Origin: DATLWR01 sp035576205
GTDB lineage: Bacteria > Pseudomonadota > Zetaproteobacteria > Mariprofundales > Mariprofundaceae
Direction: 5' to 3'
NCBI GenBank assembly: GCA_035576205.1
Contig: DATLWR010000057.1
Coordinates: 1 to 21,606 of the forward strand
Length of the DNA stretch: 21,606 bases
The notes beneath the pieces are model-generated. The model saw only the letters and a list, made by a program, of their open reading frames with translations, had not been told where the DNA came from and did not search any database. This document shows, one piece after another, positions 7,492 through 16,753 of this stretch; the first letter of the stretch is position 1, and every line of letters starts with the position of its first letter. Made by a program: the position numbers and the translations under genes.

Positions 7492-8180
7492 TGCACCCCT
7501 CCCGGAATCGCTTGAACCACCCCGGCGCGCTGCACCAGCATCCCCTGCACGGTAATCCTGATGCCGGTATCCTTCAGCCGGATGGCCTTGCCGCTCGGGC
7601 TTTCGATGCCGCTCTGCACCTCGAACGGCCCCGGTTTGAGCGCCAGCTGGATCGGGTTGGTCGTCACCTCTTTCAGGGCGTCGAGCCAGACCTCCGGGCC
7701 GGTCAGCTGCACCAGCTCCGGCTTGACCGTCACGTTCTGGGCCTGCCAGGCCTCGGGAAGTTCGAGATTGGCCCGCACCGGCACGGCGCGGGTGATGATA
7801 CGGTCCACCTGCAGCTGCAGCCTGTCCGGCTGCACCTTTTCGACACGAAGGCCCACCGGCAGGCGGATGTCGCTCACCTTCAGCGCGCGCTCGACCACGC
7901 CCGGATCGACGATGCCGGCGGCGCTGAGCGGCACGAACAGCGAATCGCCTTTCAGATCCTTCAGTCGCGACTGCAGGCCGGTGATGGTGATGCGTACCCG
8001 ATCCGGCAGGTCGTTGACGATCACCATGTCGGCCGGCAACCCCTGCACCTGCAGCGGCACGTCCATGCTCAGCGACCCCTCGCCCTGGCCGTGCACCTGT
8101 ATCCACAGCACCACGGCGATCAGCAGGGCCGCGATCTGCATGCCGAAACGGCGCAGCAATGACATGGCTCGCCCCATCAT
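7488..8180 (-). CDS. ybbR: YbbR-domain protein, probable CdaA regulator (CdaR-like)
   Basis: A 230-residue protein with a short cytoplasmic start, one membrane helix (about residues 14-28) and an extracytoplasmic part made of beta-rich YbbR-type repeats. In Firmicutes the equivalent protein, CdaR (YbbR), is encoded between cdaA and glmM and modulates the diadenylate cyclase CdaA across the membrane. The same order here supports the same role. At 230 residues it is shorter than the four-repeat Bacillus protein and has room for about two repeats. The ATG at 8180 overlaps the cdaA stop (ATGA), with GGAG 7 bases upstream, and its own stop overlaps the glmM start. The assignment rests on topology, the repeated PVG/VQ-type strand pattern and gene order. 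Confidence 0.88.
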   Translation of the reverse strand: MMGRAMSLLRRFGMQIAALLIAVVLWIQVHGQGEGSLSMDVPLQVQGLPADMVIVNDLPDRVRITITGLQSRLKDLKGDSLFVPLSAAGIVDPGVVERALKVSDIRLPVGLRVEKVQPDRLQLQVDRIITRAVPVRANLELPEAWQAQNVTVKPELVQLTGPEVWLDALKEVTTNPIQLALKPGPFEVQSGIESPSGKAIRLKDTGIRITVQGMLVQRAGVVQAIPGGVQ

Positions 8181-8968
8181 TCCACCGCTCCGGCCGCATT
8201 GCCGCCAAGGCCGGCTGCCGATTGCAGGTGGTTTGCCAGCGCTTCGCGCAACTGGCCGCTGTTCAGAGAGTCGCCCATGTTGCCCTCGCGAACCAGATGA
8301 ATGTCCCCGCGCTCCTCGGAAACCACGATCACCAGCGCATCGCTCTCTTCGGTCAGTCCGACGGCCGCCCGGTGCCGGGTTCCGAAAATGCCAGCCACCG
8401 CATTCACCTGTGCCAGCGGCAGCAGCACGCGTGCAGCGCGGATGCGTCCGCCCTGTCCGTCCGGCACGATCACGATGGCGCCGTCGTGCATCGGCGCCTC
8501 CGGACAGAACAGCGCCTGCACGATATCGGGACGCAACGGCGCATCGAGCTCGACACCCGATTCGTACAGATGCCGAAGCCCCGTCTCACGCTCGATCACC
8601 AGCAGGCCGCCCCAGCCGCGATGCACCAGCGCCAGTGCCGACTCGGCCAAGAGATCGATCAGCACATTGACGGGCGTATCCACCGTGGAGAGCGGATTGA
8701 CCGCCACGCGCATCAGCGCCCGGCGGATCTCGTGCTGGAACAGCACCACCAGAATGACGATGAACACGGAGAAGAACTGGCCGAAAATCCACTCGACAGT
8801 GAACAGGCCGAAGATGCGGGACAGCTCGTAGACGACCACGACCATGGCCAGGCCGATCAGCATCTGGACCGCGCGGGTACCGCGGATCAGCCGCAGGACA
8901 TAGTAGATGACCACGGCGACCACCGCGATGTCGATCACGTCACGGATACCGAACTGCCAGTTTTCCAT
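8177..8968 (-). CDS. cdaA: Diadenylate cyclase CdaA (DacA, DisA_N domain), makes c-di-AMP
   Basis: A 263-residue membrane enzyme that joins two ATP into cyclic-di-AMP. Three N-terminal membrane helices are visible at about residues 11-27, 33-49 and 61-78, followed by a cytoplasmic DisA_N (DAC) domain at about 95-230. Both catalytic signatures are intact: DGA at 162-164 and RHR at 198-200, the latter followed by AAVGLTEE as in the family. The ATG at 8968 begins MENWQFGIRD, which fits the family N terminus and leaves a 7-base gap after folP. The ribosome binding site is weak, so coupling to folP translation is likely. In-frame starts at 8992 and 9001 inside folP are possible but add no conserved sequence. 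The enzyme is standard in Firmicutes and Actinobacteria and less common in Proteobacteria-like genomes. No c-di-AMP phosphodiesterase or receptor is recognised in this window. Confidence 0.96.
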   Translation of the reverse strand: MENWQFGIRDVIDIAVVAVVIYYVLRLIRGTRAVQMLIGLAMVVVVYELSRIFGLFTVEWIFGQFFSVFIVILVVLFQHEIRRALMRVAVNPLSTVDTPVNVLIDLLAESALALVHRGWGGLLVIERETGLRHLYESGVELDAPLRPDIVQALFCPEAPMHDGAIVIVPDGQGGRIRAARVLLPLAQVNAVAGIFGTRHRAAVGLTEESDALVIVVSEERGDIHLVREGNMGDSLNSGQLREALANHLQSAAGLGGNAAGAVE

Positions 8969-8975
8969 CACTGCA

Positions 8976-9832
8976 TTACGATAATACGGCATCCGCCGCA
9001 TGCAAGCGGTGCGATGCGAGTGCGGCCGCCACGACCGTCGCCCGCCGCTGCAACGCCACGTCGTGGACCCTCAGTACATCCGCCCCCTGGAAGACGCCGA
9101 TCGCCCCGGCCGCCGCCGTCTCGATCTCGCGATCCTGCGCCGGCTGGCCGGTGAGCAGGCCCAGGAAAGACTTGCGCGACACCCCCAGCAGCATCGGCAT
9201 GCCGAAGCGGCGCTTGAAGACGTCCAGGCTGGCGATCAGCGCCAGATTGTCTTCCAGCCGCTTGCCGAAGCCGATGCCCGGATCGAGCAGGATGGCATCC
9301 CCGGAAATACCCGCCTTGCGGCAGGCCTCGATCCTCGCCTCGAAAAATGCCGACACTTCCGACACAACATCGCCGTAGGCGGGCTGCTGCTGCATTGTCG
9401 CTGGATTCCCCTGCATATGCATCAGACAGACATCGACGCCGCTCTCCGCGACCACTGCCAGGCTCCCGGGATCATGGGAGAGCGCGCTGACGTCGTTGAC
9501 CATGGATGCACCGGCAGCAATCGCCTGCCGCATCACCTCCGCCTTCATCGTGTCGATCGAGACATAACAGCCGGCCTCCGCCAGCTGGCGGACCGGCTCC
9601 AGCACCCGCGCCAGTTCGTCGTCGAGAGAAACAGGAACCGCTCCCGGCCTCGTCGATTCGCCGCCGACATCGATGATCGCCGCACCGTCGTGCTGCATGG
9701 CCAGGCCGTGCGCCGCCGCGGCCGACGCATCGGCGTGGCTGCCGCCGTCCGAAAAAGAATCGGGGGTGCAATTGAGCACCCCCATGATCCATGCCGGCCG
9801 GCCTTCAGGCCGGTGCCAGCGGCTGGCCGAGA

Positions 9833-9836
<4 letters not shown>
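8976..9836 (-). CDS. folP: Dihydropteroate synthase FolP
   Basis: A 286-residue TIM-barrel enzyme (usual length about 280) that condenses p-aminobenzoate with dihydropterin pyrophosphate in folate synthesis; it is the sulfonamide target. Family motifs appear in order: MGVLNCTPDSFSDGG (18-32, with Cys where Val is usual), IDVGGESTRPG, SIDTMKAEV, the MHMQGNPATMQ loop, LDPGIGFGK, GVSRKSFLG and the final RVHDV. The start appears to be TTG at 9836, overlapping the ftsH stop (TTGA), with GGAG 8 bases upstream inside ftsH. The next ATG would begin at the MGVLN strand and leave no residues before it, so TTG is preferred. The ftsH-folP-glmM order is conserved widely in Gammaproteobacteria; here cdaA and ybbR lie between folP and glmM. 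Confidence 0.97.
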
Positions 9837-11761
<1,925 letters not shown>

Positions 11762-11776
11762 GTCGTCACCTCAATC

Positions 11777-11796
11777 ATCGGCTTCAAACTGCCGAT
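11777..11796 (-). promoter_or_regulatory. Small stem-loop in the ftsH leader, next to its ribosome binding site
   Basis: ATCGGC (11777-11782) and GCCGAT (11791-11796) form a perfect 6-bp stem with an 8-base loop, ending 4 bases before the GAGGTGA ribosome binding site of ftsH. It could affect translation of ftsH. The 103-base gap between tilS and ftsH shows no convincing sigma-70 or sigma-32 promoter to my eye. Confidence 0.25.
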
Positions 11797-11864
11797 CCAA
11801 TCACAAACCTGAAAAACTAAGCGCAATAGATGAATGCATTATGAATCGCTAAAGCTTGGCAGTT

Positions 11865-12821
11865 TCAACGAAGCATTGCGCCGGCAGGACGCAGATGCAA
11901 GCTGCTGTTGACCCGCTCCAGGCGGCAGCCGGACAGATCCAGTCCGCCATAGCCGCCGGCCTGCGTCCACGATTCGGCGAGCAGGATATGGCGGCGGCCG
12001 GGAGTGATTCCGTCGCCGAACAGCCCGCTCGTCATCCTCTGCAGCAGCCGGGCCCGTACGGCAGGAGAGCTTTCCTGCCAGGCCTTCCAGCCGATTCTTA
12101 CCTGCCCGTTGCCGGTCTCCAGAAGTGCCGCTGCGGCGGCCGTTTCCAGTTCGCCGGTCAGCCGCTCGGCCTGCAGCGCCCAGCGGGTGAACAGCTCGGT
12201 GGGTTCGACGCCCGCCCGGCGCATCGCCGGAAAGACCGTGCAACGGATATGGTTTCGCTTGAGCGTCAGATCGCCGTTGGAGCCGTCTTCCAGCCAGCCG
12301 ACACCTGTGTTGCGAAGTGCCGCGACCAGTGTCGTCCGGTGCACCGCCAGCAGCGGCCGCTCGATCGACAGGCCGGCCATCTCCCTGACGGCGTGCATGC
12401 CCCGGCAGCCGGCCACACCGCTTCCCTGCAAGAGCCGCAGGAATACGGTTTCCGCCTGATCCTCACGATGATGGCCGAGAAACAGCCGCCGGACACCCTG
12501 TTCGGCACCCCAGGCAGCGAACTGCCGGCAGCGCCCATGCCGCGCCTCGGCCTCGCGGTTGCGGCCGGCCGGCACCGCAAGACGCGCGGCATGACAGGCA
12601 ATCCCCCACGCTTTCGCCCGTTCGGCAAGCATTTCGCACTCGGCCGCCGATTCCGGCCGCCAGGCGTGGTCGACATGCCAGGCGCGGACATCCGCACCGG
12701 CGGCCTGCAAAGCCAGCAACAGGGCGGTGGAATCCGCCCCGCCCGACCAGCCGACCGCGACAGGTTCCGCGGGCACCTCAAAACCGGCGGGCAACAGCGC
12801 CTGAAACAGGCTCCGACTCAA
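11865..12821 (-). CDS. tilS: tRNA(Ile)-lysidine synthetase TilS, short form
   Basis: An enzyme that attaches lysine to C34 of tRNA-Ile(CAU) using ATP, so that the tRNA reads AUA instead of AUG. The N-type ATP pyrophosphatase P-loop SGGADS is at residues 26-31, and the GHHREDQAETVFLRL stretch typical of TilS follows in the first half. The protein is 318 residues against 432 in E. coli, so the long C-terminal extension is reduced; short forms of about this size are known, for example in Aquifex. The likely start is TTG at 12821, 7 bases after the stop of the upstream gene, with GGTGA 7 bases before it. No ATG gives a sensible N terminus without a long overlap. It probably shares a transcript with the 710-residue gene upstream; a 103-base gap separates it from ftsH. 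Confidence 0.93.
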   Translation of the reverse strand: MSRSLFQALLPAGFEVPAEPVAVGWSGGADSTALLLALQAAGADVRAWHVDHAWRPESAAECEMLAERAKAWGIACHAARLAVPAGRNREAEARHGRCRQFAAWGAEQGVRRLFLGHHREDQAETVFLRLLQGSGVAGCRGMHAVREMAGLSIERPLLAVHRTTLVAALRNTGVGWLEDGSNGDLTLKRNHIRCTVFPAMRRAGVEPTELFTRWALQAERLTGELETAAAAALLETGNGQVRIGWKAWQESSPAVRARLLQRMTSGLFGDGITPGRRHILLAESWTQAGGYGGLDLSGCRLERVNSSLHLRPAGAMLR

Positions 12822-12828
12822 ACCAGAA

Positions 12829-14961
12829 TCACCGCCACTGCGGCAACGCGTCGATGATCGCCCGAGCCGCCTTGCTCTCGCTCTCCAGCGCCTCGAACAC
12901 CTCGACATCGACACCGCCGACGCACGGCCTGCCGATCTTCAGCAGCAGATGCGGCGGACTCTCGCGGTCGCGATTGTCCTGGATCACCACCAGATCGAGC
13001 TGGCCGGACGGGAAACGGAACTCGGCCAGCGCCGTACGCGCCTGCGCGTAATCGACCCGGATCTCGCGGATCGTATGCTTGTTGCGCAATCCCGAGGTCA
13101 GCTCGGCCAGTGCCGACGCCGTCAGGGCAAAGCCGTTGTTGTACATCATCTGCACGCTCTGGCCGACACCGGTATCGACGGTTTCGACGCGGACGCCGCC
13201 CAGCGGCAAGCGGCCGGACTGGTGATCGCGGTAGGCGATCAGGCGGCCCACGCCGCACTCGCGTGCCACACCGGCATCGGCCTGGGCGACCGACAACGCG
13301 AAAGCCAGCGTCAGGCTTCCGAACTTCGCATGCTCCTGCTTCACGAACATCCAGTCGCCGACCAGCGCCAGGCACATCGAGACCGCCGGCATGCTGGTCT
13401 TGTCGCTCTGGCCGATCTCCCGGAACCATTCCCGCAACCGCTGGCGAAGCCGGATACCGACATCGAACAGATCGGGCACCCCGCCCCGCAACAGGCAACC
13501 GGAGGCCGAGAAAGAATCGACGAACAGCTGCTGGCGGCTCTCCAGGATCGCCAGCACGCCCGACATGAACTGCTTGCCGACGAACGCCTCGGCGCCCGCC
13601 CCGTGCAGCGAGCCCATGCCGGCCAGATAATCCGACCACTCGATGCGCAGGCAACCCTGGCGCGAAACCAGACGCGTACCGCTGTGCAGCGACTGCTCGG
13701 TATCCGGCTGCAGGAAGACGATCTGGCCGTCGTGATAAGCCTTGTCCAGCATCTTGTCGGCTTCCGGCCCCTTGCCGCGGCCGACCAGATCCGGCGCCCG
13801 GTTCAGCCACAGGCGCTCCGCCTTGCGGCGGGCCACCTCGACCTTTACGTCATCCTCGAAGACGCGGAATGCATTGAGCGTACGCTCGTCGTGCAGCCAC
13901 GGCTCGCCGGCGCGTTTGCCTTTCAGTTCCGCCAGCAACCAGCTGGCGAACGGCATGTCGGTATGGCCGTTCAATGTCTCGCGGTGCTCGGCATCGAGCG
14001 TATTCAGGTCGGAGAGCAGCTGGTCGAGCTTCTTGACGTTCAGCACCCACTGCATCCAGCTGCCGTCGCCGGTCTTCATGGAGAGTTCCCACAGCGACAG
14101 GCGCGCCCAGCTGCGCCGCAACAGATGGCCGCCCAGCCGGTCGCGGGCCAGTAGCGCCAGCATGCCGCCCTCGTTCTTCGGCCCCACCTTGGCGCGCAGT
14201 TCGCGCATCCTCGGGATCATCTCCGGCTCCAGGCCGTAGGCACGGATCATCTGCCGGTCGTCACCGAGCAGGGCGTCCTCCGGCTGATCGTGCACGAAGG
14301 CCATCGGCGTGGCCGGCAGCATCATCGATTCGTAGGTGCCGATGCGGGTCACCTCGACCTCGCCCTCGACGTATTTCTGCAGGAACGACTTCAGCGCCCA
14401 GACGTAGAGGCCGCCGACCATGCACAGCGTCACGTGATCGGTGATCGCCTCCTCCTCCTTCGGCAGCGCGGCGATCGATTCGCGCATCAGCCTGAGCAGC
14501 AGCACGTTGATGGCCGGCACCCAGGGCGCCACATCGGCATGGTCCTGCTTCCAGCCCTGCACCCACAGGCCGCGCCACAGCTTCAGCAAGGCCTGCGCCC
14601 CCTGCTCCTCGGCGCACCAGTGGTGCAGCAGCGACGGCGACAGATGCGGATACTGGCCGCGCAGGTACTTGACCATCTCGCGCGCCTCGGCATTCATGAC
14701 GGGAAGCTTGTGGGCGGAAACCTTCTCGCCCTTGATCATGTAACGGATGGCATAATCCTGCAGCCGGCGCAGCGATGTGGTGATGATCTGCTGGATCTGC
14801 GAATGCACCGCAAAGGGGACGTAATCGCCGGCATCCGGCCCCGGCACCCTGAGCGGCAGCCGCCGCACATCCACGCGAACGCGCTCGGCCGGGTCTTCAC
14901 CCTGATTGAGAATCGGCCGGTACCAGCTCCACCGATAGGCAAAATACTCGGGTGAAATCAT
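12829..14961 (-). CDS. Unrecognised 710-residue cytoplasmic protein, possible degenerate GGDEF/cyclase-like domain
   Basis: I do not recognise this protein. It has no signal peptide or membrane helix. The ATG at 14961 is well supported by GGAGGAG 8 bases upstream. Residues 1-400 look mainly helical, with many Trp and Leu and a basic-acidic segment (about 360-385). Residues about 436-580 follow the strand-helix order of a GGDEF/nucleotidyl-cyclase palm: strand LRIEWSDYL, a helix, a hairpin LFVDSFSASGCLL where GGDEF would sit, a helix, a strand VSMCLALVGDW, then a helix ADAGVARECGVGRLIAY resembling the ADxALYxAK-G-N...Y end of GGDEF domains. Catalytic residues of GGDEF are not present. This fold suggestion is inference by eye only. 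The C-terminal 110 residues alternate strands and end in a short helix. It lies 7 bases upstream of tilS and probably is cotranscribed with it. Confidence 0.85.
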   Translation of the reverse strand: MISPEYFAYRWSWYRPILNQGEDPAERVRVDVRRLPLRVPGPDAGDYVPFAVHSQIQQIITTSLRRLQDYAIRYMIKGEKVSAHKLPVMNAEAREMVKYLRGQYPHLSPSLLHHWCAEEQGAQALLKLWRGLWVQGWKQDHADVAPWVPAINVLLLRLMRESIAALPKEEEAITDHVTLCMVGGLYVWALKSFLQKYVEGEVEVTRIGTYESMMLPATPMAFVHDQPEDALLGDDRQMIRAYGLEPEMIPRMRELRAKVGPKNEGGMLALLARDRLGGHLLRRSWARLSLWELSMKTGDGSWMQWVLNVKKLDQLLSDLNTLDAEHRETLNGHTDMPFASWLLAELKGKRAGEPWLHDERTLNAFRVFEDDVKVEVARRKAERLWLNRAPDLVGRGKGPEADKMLDKAYHDGQIVFLQPDTEQSLHSGTRLVSRQGCLRIEWSDYLAGMGSLHGAGAEAFVGKQFMSGVLAILESRQQLFVDSFSASGCLLRGGVPDLFDVGIRLRQRLREWFREIGQSDKTSMPAVSMCLALVGDWMFVKQEHAKFGSLTLAFALSVAQADAGVARECGVGRLIAYRDHQSGRLPLGGVRVETVDTGVGQSVQMMYNNGFALTASALAELTSGLRNKHTIREIRVDYAQARTALAEFRFPSGQLDLVVIQDNRDRESPPHLLLKIGRPCVGGVDVEVFEALESESKAARAIIDALPQWR

Positions 14962-14995
14962 GCCCGACACTCCTCCATCCAAGTCCTGAACTTCA

Positions 14996-15037
14996 TTGCA
15001 CCCATATCAAGCCATCCATAGCATGCCCACATGCAAT
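14996..15037 (+). promoter_or_regulatory. Candidate promoter/operator region of the znu operon
   Basis: The 161-base divergent gap (14962-15122) holds an inverted repeat GCATG-CCCA-CATGC (15021-15034), and a wider pair ATTGCA (14995-15000) and TGCAAT (15032-15037). A weak sigma-70-like arrangement, TTGCAC (14996-15001), 17 bases, TAGCAT (15019-15024), overlaps the small repeat. A metal-responsive repressor site is expected upstream of znu genes, but this does not match the E. coli Zur consensus, so the regulator is not assigned. Confidence 0.27.
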
Positions 15038-15122
15038 ATCGCTCCGCGAATACCACCTGGATCCCCCCCCTGAAACTGCGGCTTTCGGCCTCCCCGGCAA
15101 GCATAGTGGGAAAAAAAGCCAA

Positions 15123-15959
15123 ATGCGAACAATGATGCGATCCGTCGCCCTGCTTGCCGGCCTGCTGCTGGCCGTCCCCCTCTCCTGCCGCGCCGAGATT
15201 GCCGTCACGCTACCACCGCTGGCCGGGCTGGTCGCCATGCTGGACAAATCGTCGGAAAACTTCTGCCTGCTGTCGGCCGGCGCCGATCCGCACCATTTCC
15301 AGATTTCGCCGCGCCGGGCCGAGCAGCTGAAACAGGCCGAACTGCTGATCCGGGCGCCAGGCACCGATGCCGGCTGGCCGTTGCCTCCCGACAATGCGCA
15401 GACCCTGCGGTTGTGGCCTCAGCAGAACCACGCCTGGCTGGTGCCGGGCGAGGTCGCCAAGGCACTGCCGCAGATCGCCGCGACACTGATCGCCCTGCAT
15501 CCCGGACGCGAAGCGGAGATCCGCCGGCAACTGGCCGCGGCGCTCGCCACCGTCCGCGACATCGATGTCCGCTGGCAGCAGGCGCTGGCGCCACTACGCA
15601 GCCGCGGCGTGATCATGCAGCATCCGGCCTGGCAGCCGCTGCTGGAAGCTGCCGGCGTGCCGGTGCTGGCCGTGCTCGAATCGCCGCTGCACGGCCATGA
15701 GGAGGGGCCGCATGTGCTGGAGAAGGCACTGGCCATCCTGAAGACCCATCCCGACGCCTGGCTCATCGGCGACATCCGCCACAGCAACCGCTCGCTCGAA
15801 TGGCTGGCCCGCCACGCCGATCACCCCGTCCGCCTCGTCTACCTCGATGCGCTCGGCGATTGCGGCACCGGCTGGGAAGCGCTGATGCAGGACAATCTCG
15901 ACAAGATGTCAGGCGATAAACCGTCGACCGACAAGCTGCCGGCACCGGTGAAGCCATGA
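15123..15959 (+). CDS. znuA: Metal ABC transporter substrate-binding protein, ZnuA-like
   Basis: A 278-residue periplasmic binding protein of the TroA/ZnuA (cluster 9) family that captures zinc, or possibly manganese, for the ZnuB/ZnuC transporter. A signal peptide spans about residues 1-24, cleaved after CRA. The likely metal ligands are His57 or His58 in DPHHFQISP, His103 in NHAWLVPG and His167 in QHPAWQPL, with an acidic residue in GDIRHS (215-220) as a possible fourth. It is shorter than E. coli ZnuA (310) and lacks the long His/Asp-rich loop usual in ZnuA; only a small HGHEEGPH cluster (190-197) is present. The ATG at 15123 is taken because the signal peptide begins there; the upstream GTGGG is a poor ribosome binding site. 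The stop overlaps the znuC start by 4 bases. Confidence 0.88.
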   Translation: MRTMMRSVALLAGLLLAVPLSCRAEIAVTLPPLAGLVAMLDKSSENFCLLSAGADPHHFQISPRRAEQLKQAELLIRAPGTDAGWPLPPDNAQTLRLWPQQNHAWLVPGEVAKALPQIAATLIALHPGREAEIRRQLAAALATVRDIDVRWQQALAPLRSRGVIMQHPAWQPLLEAAGVPVLAVLESPLHGHEEGPHVLEKALAILKTHPDAWLIGDIRHSNRSLEWLARHADHPVRLVYLDALGDCGTGWEALMQDNLDKMSGDKPSTDKLPAPVKP

Positions 15960-16753
15960 GTACCCCCGTCGTCAGCATCTCGCATCTGCGCTTCGGCCCT
16001 GCCGAGCGGCCGATCCTGGACAACATCAATCTCGAGCTCGCGGCCGGCCATTTCCTCGGCATCGTCGGGCCGAACGGCGCCGGCAAGAGCACCCTGATCA
16101 ACATCATCGCCGGACTCGAGCAGGCCGACGGCGGCCATATCGACCTGTTCGGCGAATGCCTGAAACGCTTCAACCGCCGCCGCCTGCTCCGGCAGATCGG
16201 TTTTCTGCATCAGCTGAGCGATCACGAGCTGCGGCTGCCTGTCCGCGTCCGCGACGTCGTCGCCATGGGACTGCCGGATTACGCCTCGCCGCTGCGCCGC
16301 CGACGCGACTCGACGGACGCGATCCTGGAAGCGCTGCGTGCGACCGGCATGGAGGAGCATGCCGATGCCGATTTCCGCCACCTCTCCGGCGGCCAGCGTC
16401 AGCGTGTACGGCTGGCCCGCGCCCTGGTCCGCAAGCCGCGCCTGCTCCTTCTCGACGAACCGTCGGCGGCACTCGACAACCTGCGCCAGGAGCAGCTGTT
16501 CAGCCTGCTGCGCCGCCTGTGCGACGAACGGGGCATGGCGATCATCATGGTCGAGCACGATATCGCGGCGATTTCCAGCTACGTCGATTCGGTCGCCTGC
16601 CTGAACCGCCGCATCCACCACCATGCGCTGAAGGGCGAAAGCATCCCCGAGGATGTCTGGCGGGCGATGTACGGCGAACACATGCAGGTCATGGCGCACG
16701 ATGCCGGCTGCATCGGCTGCAGCCATAGCCGGACTGAGGGGCACGGGGCATGA
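15956..16753 (+). CDS. znuC: Zinc/metal ABC transporter ATP-binding protein ZnuC
   Basis: A 265-residue cytoplasmic ATPase that powers metal import through ZnuB. Motifs in order: Walker A GPNGAGKS (38-45), Q-loop around Gln86, signature LSGGQ (143-147), Walker B LLLLDEP (163-169) and the switch His201 in VEHD. After the ATPase core the tail carries HHH at 221-223 and a Cys/His cluster HDAGCIGCSH (248-257), which might bind metal; I do not know this as a standard ZnuC feature. The start overlaps the znuA stop and the stop overlaps the znuB start, each by ATGA, so the three subunits are translationally coupled. Metal specificity (zinc over manganese) is inferred from family resemblance. Confidence 0.93.
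   Translation: MSTPVVSISHLRFGPAERPILDNINLELAAGHFLGIVGPNGAGKSTLINIIAGLEQADGGHIDLFGECLKRFNRRRLLRQIGFLHQLSDHELRLPVRVRDVVAMGLPDYASPLRRRRDSTDAILEALRATGMEEHADADFRHLSGGQRQRVRLARALVRKPRLLLLDEPSAALDNLRQEQLFSLLRRLCDERGMAIIMVEHDIAAISSYVDSVACLNRRIHHHALKGESIPEDVWRAMYGEHMQVMAHDAGCIGCSHSRTEGHGA

Noticed and set aside
7492..8208. Upstream extension of the glmM frame across ybbR
   Set aside because: GlmM begins at the conserved RKYFGTDGVRG; the extension is an out-of-frame reading of ybbR.
12949..14154. Plus-strand open frame opposite the 710-residue gene
   Set aside because: Antisense translation is Arg/Gln/His-rich with no start signal; the minus-strand gene has a strong ribosome binding site and a balanced composition.
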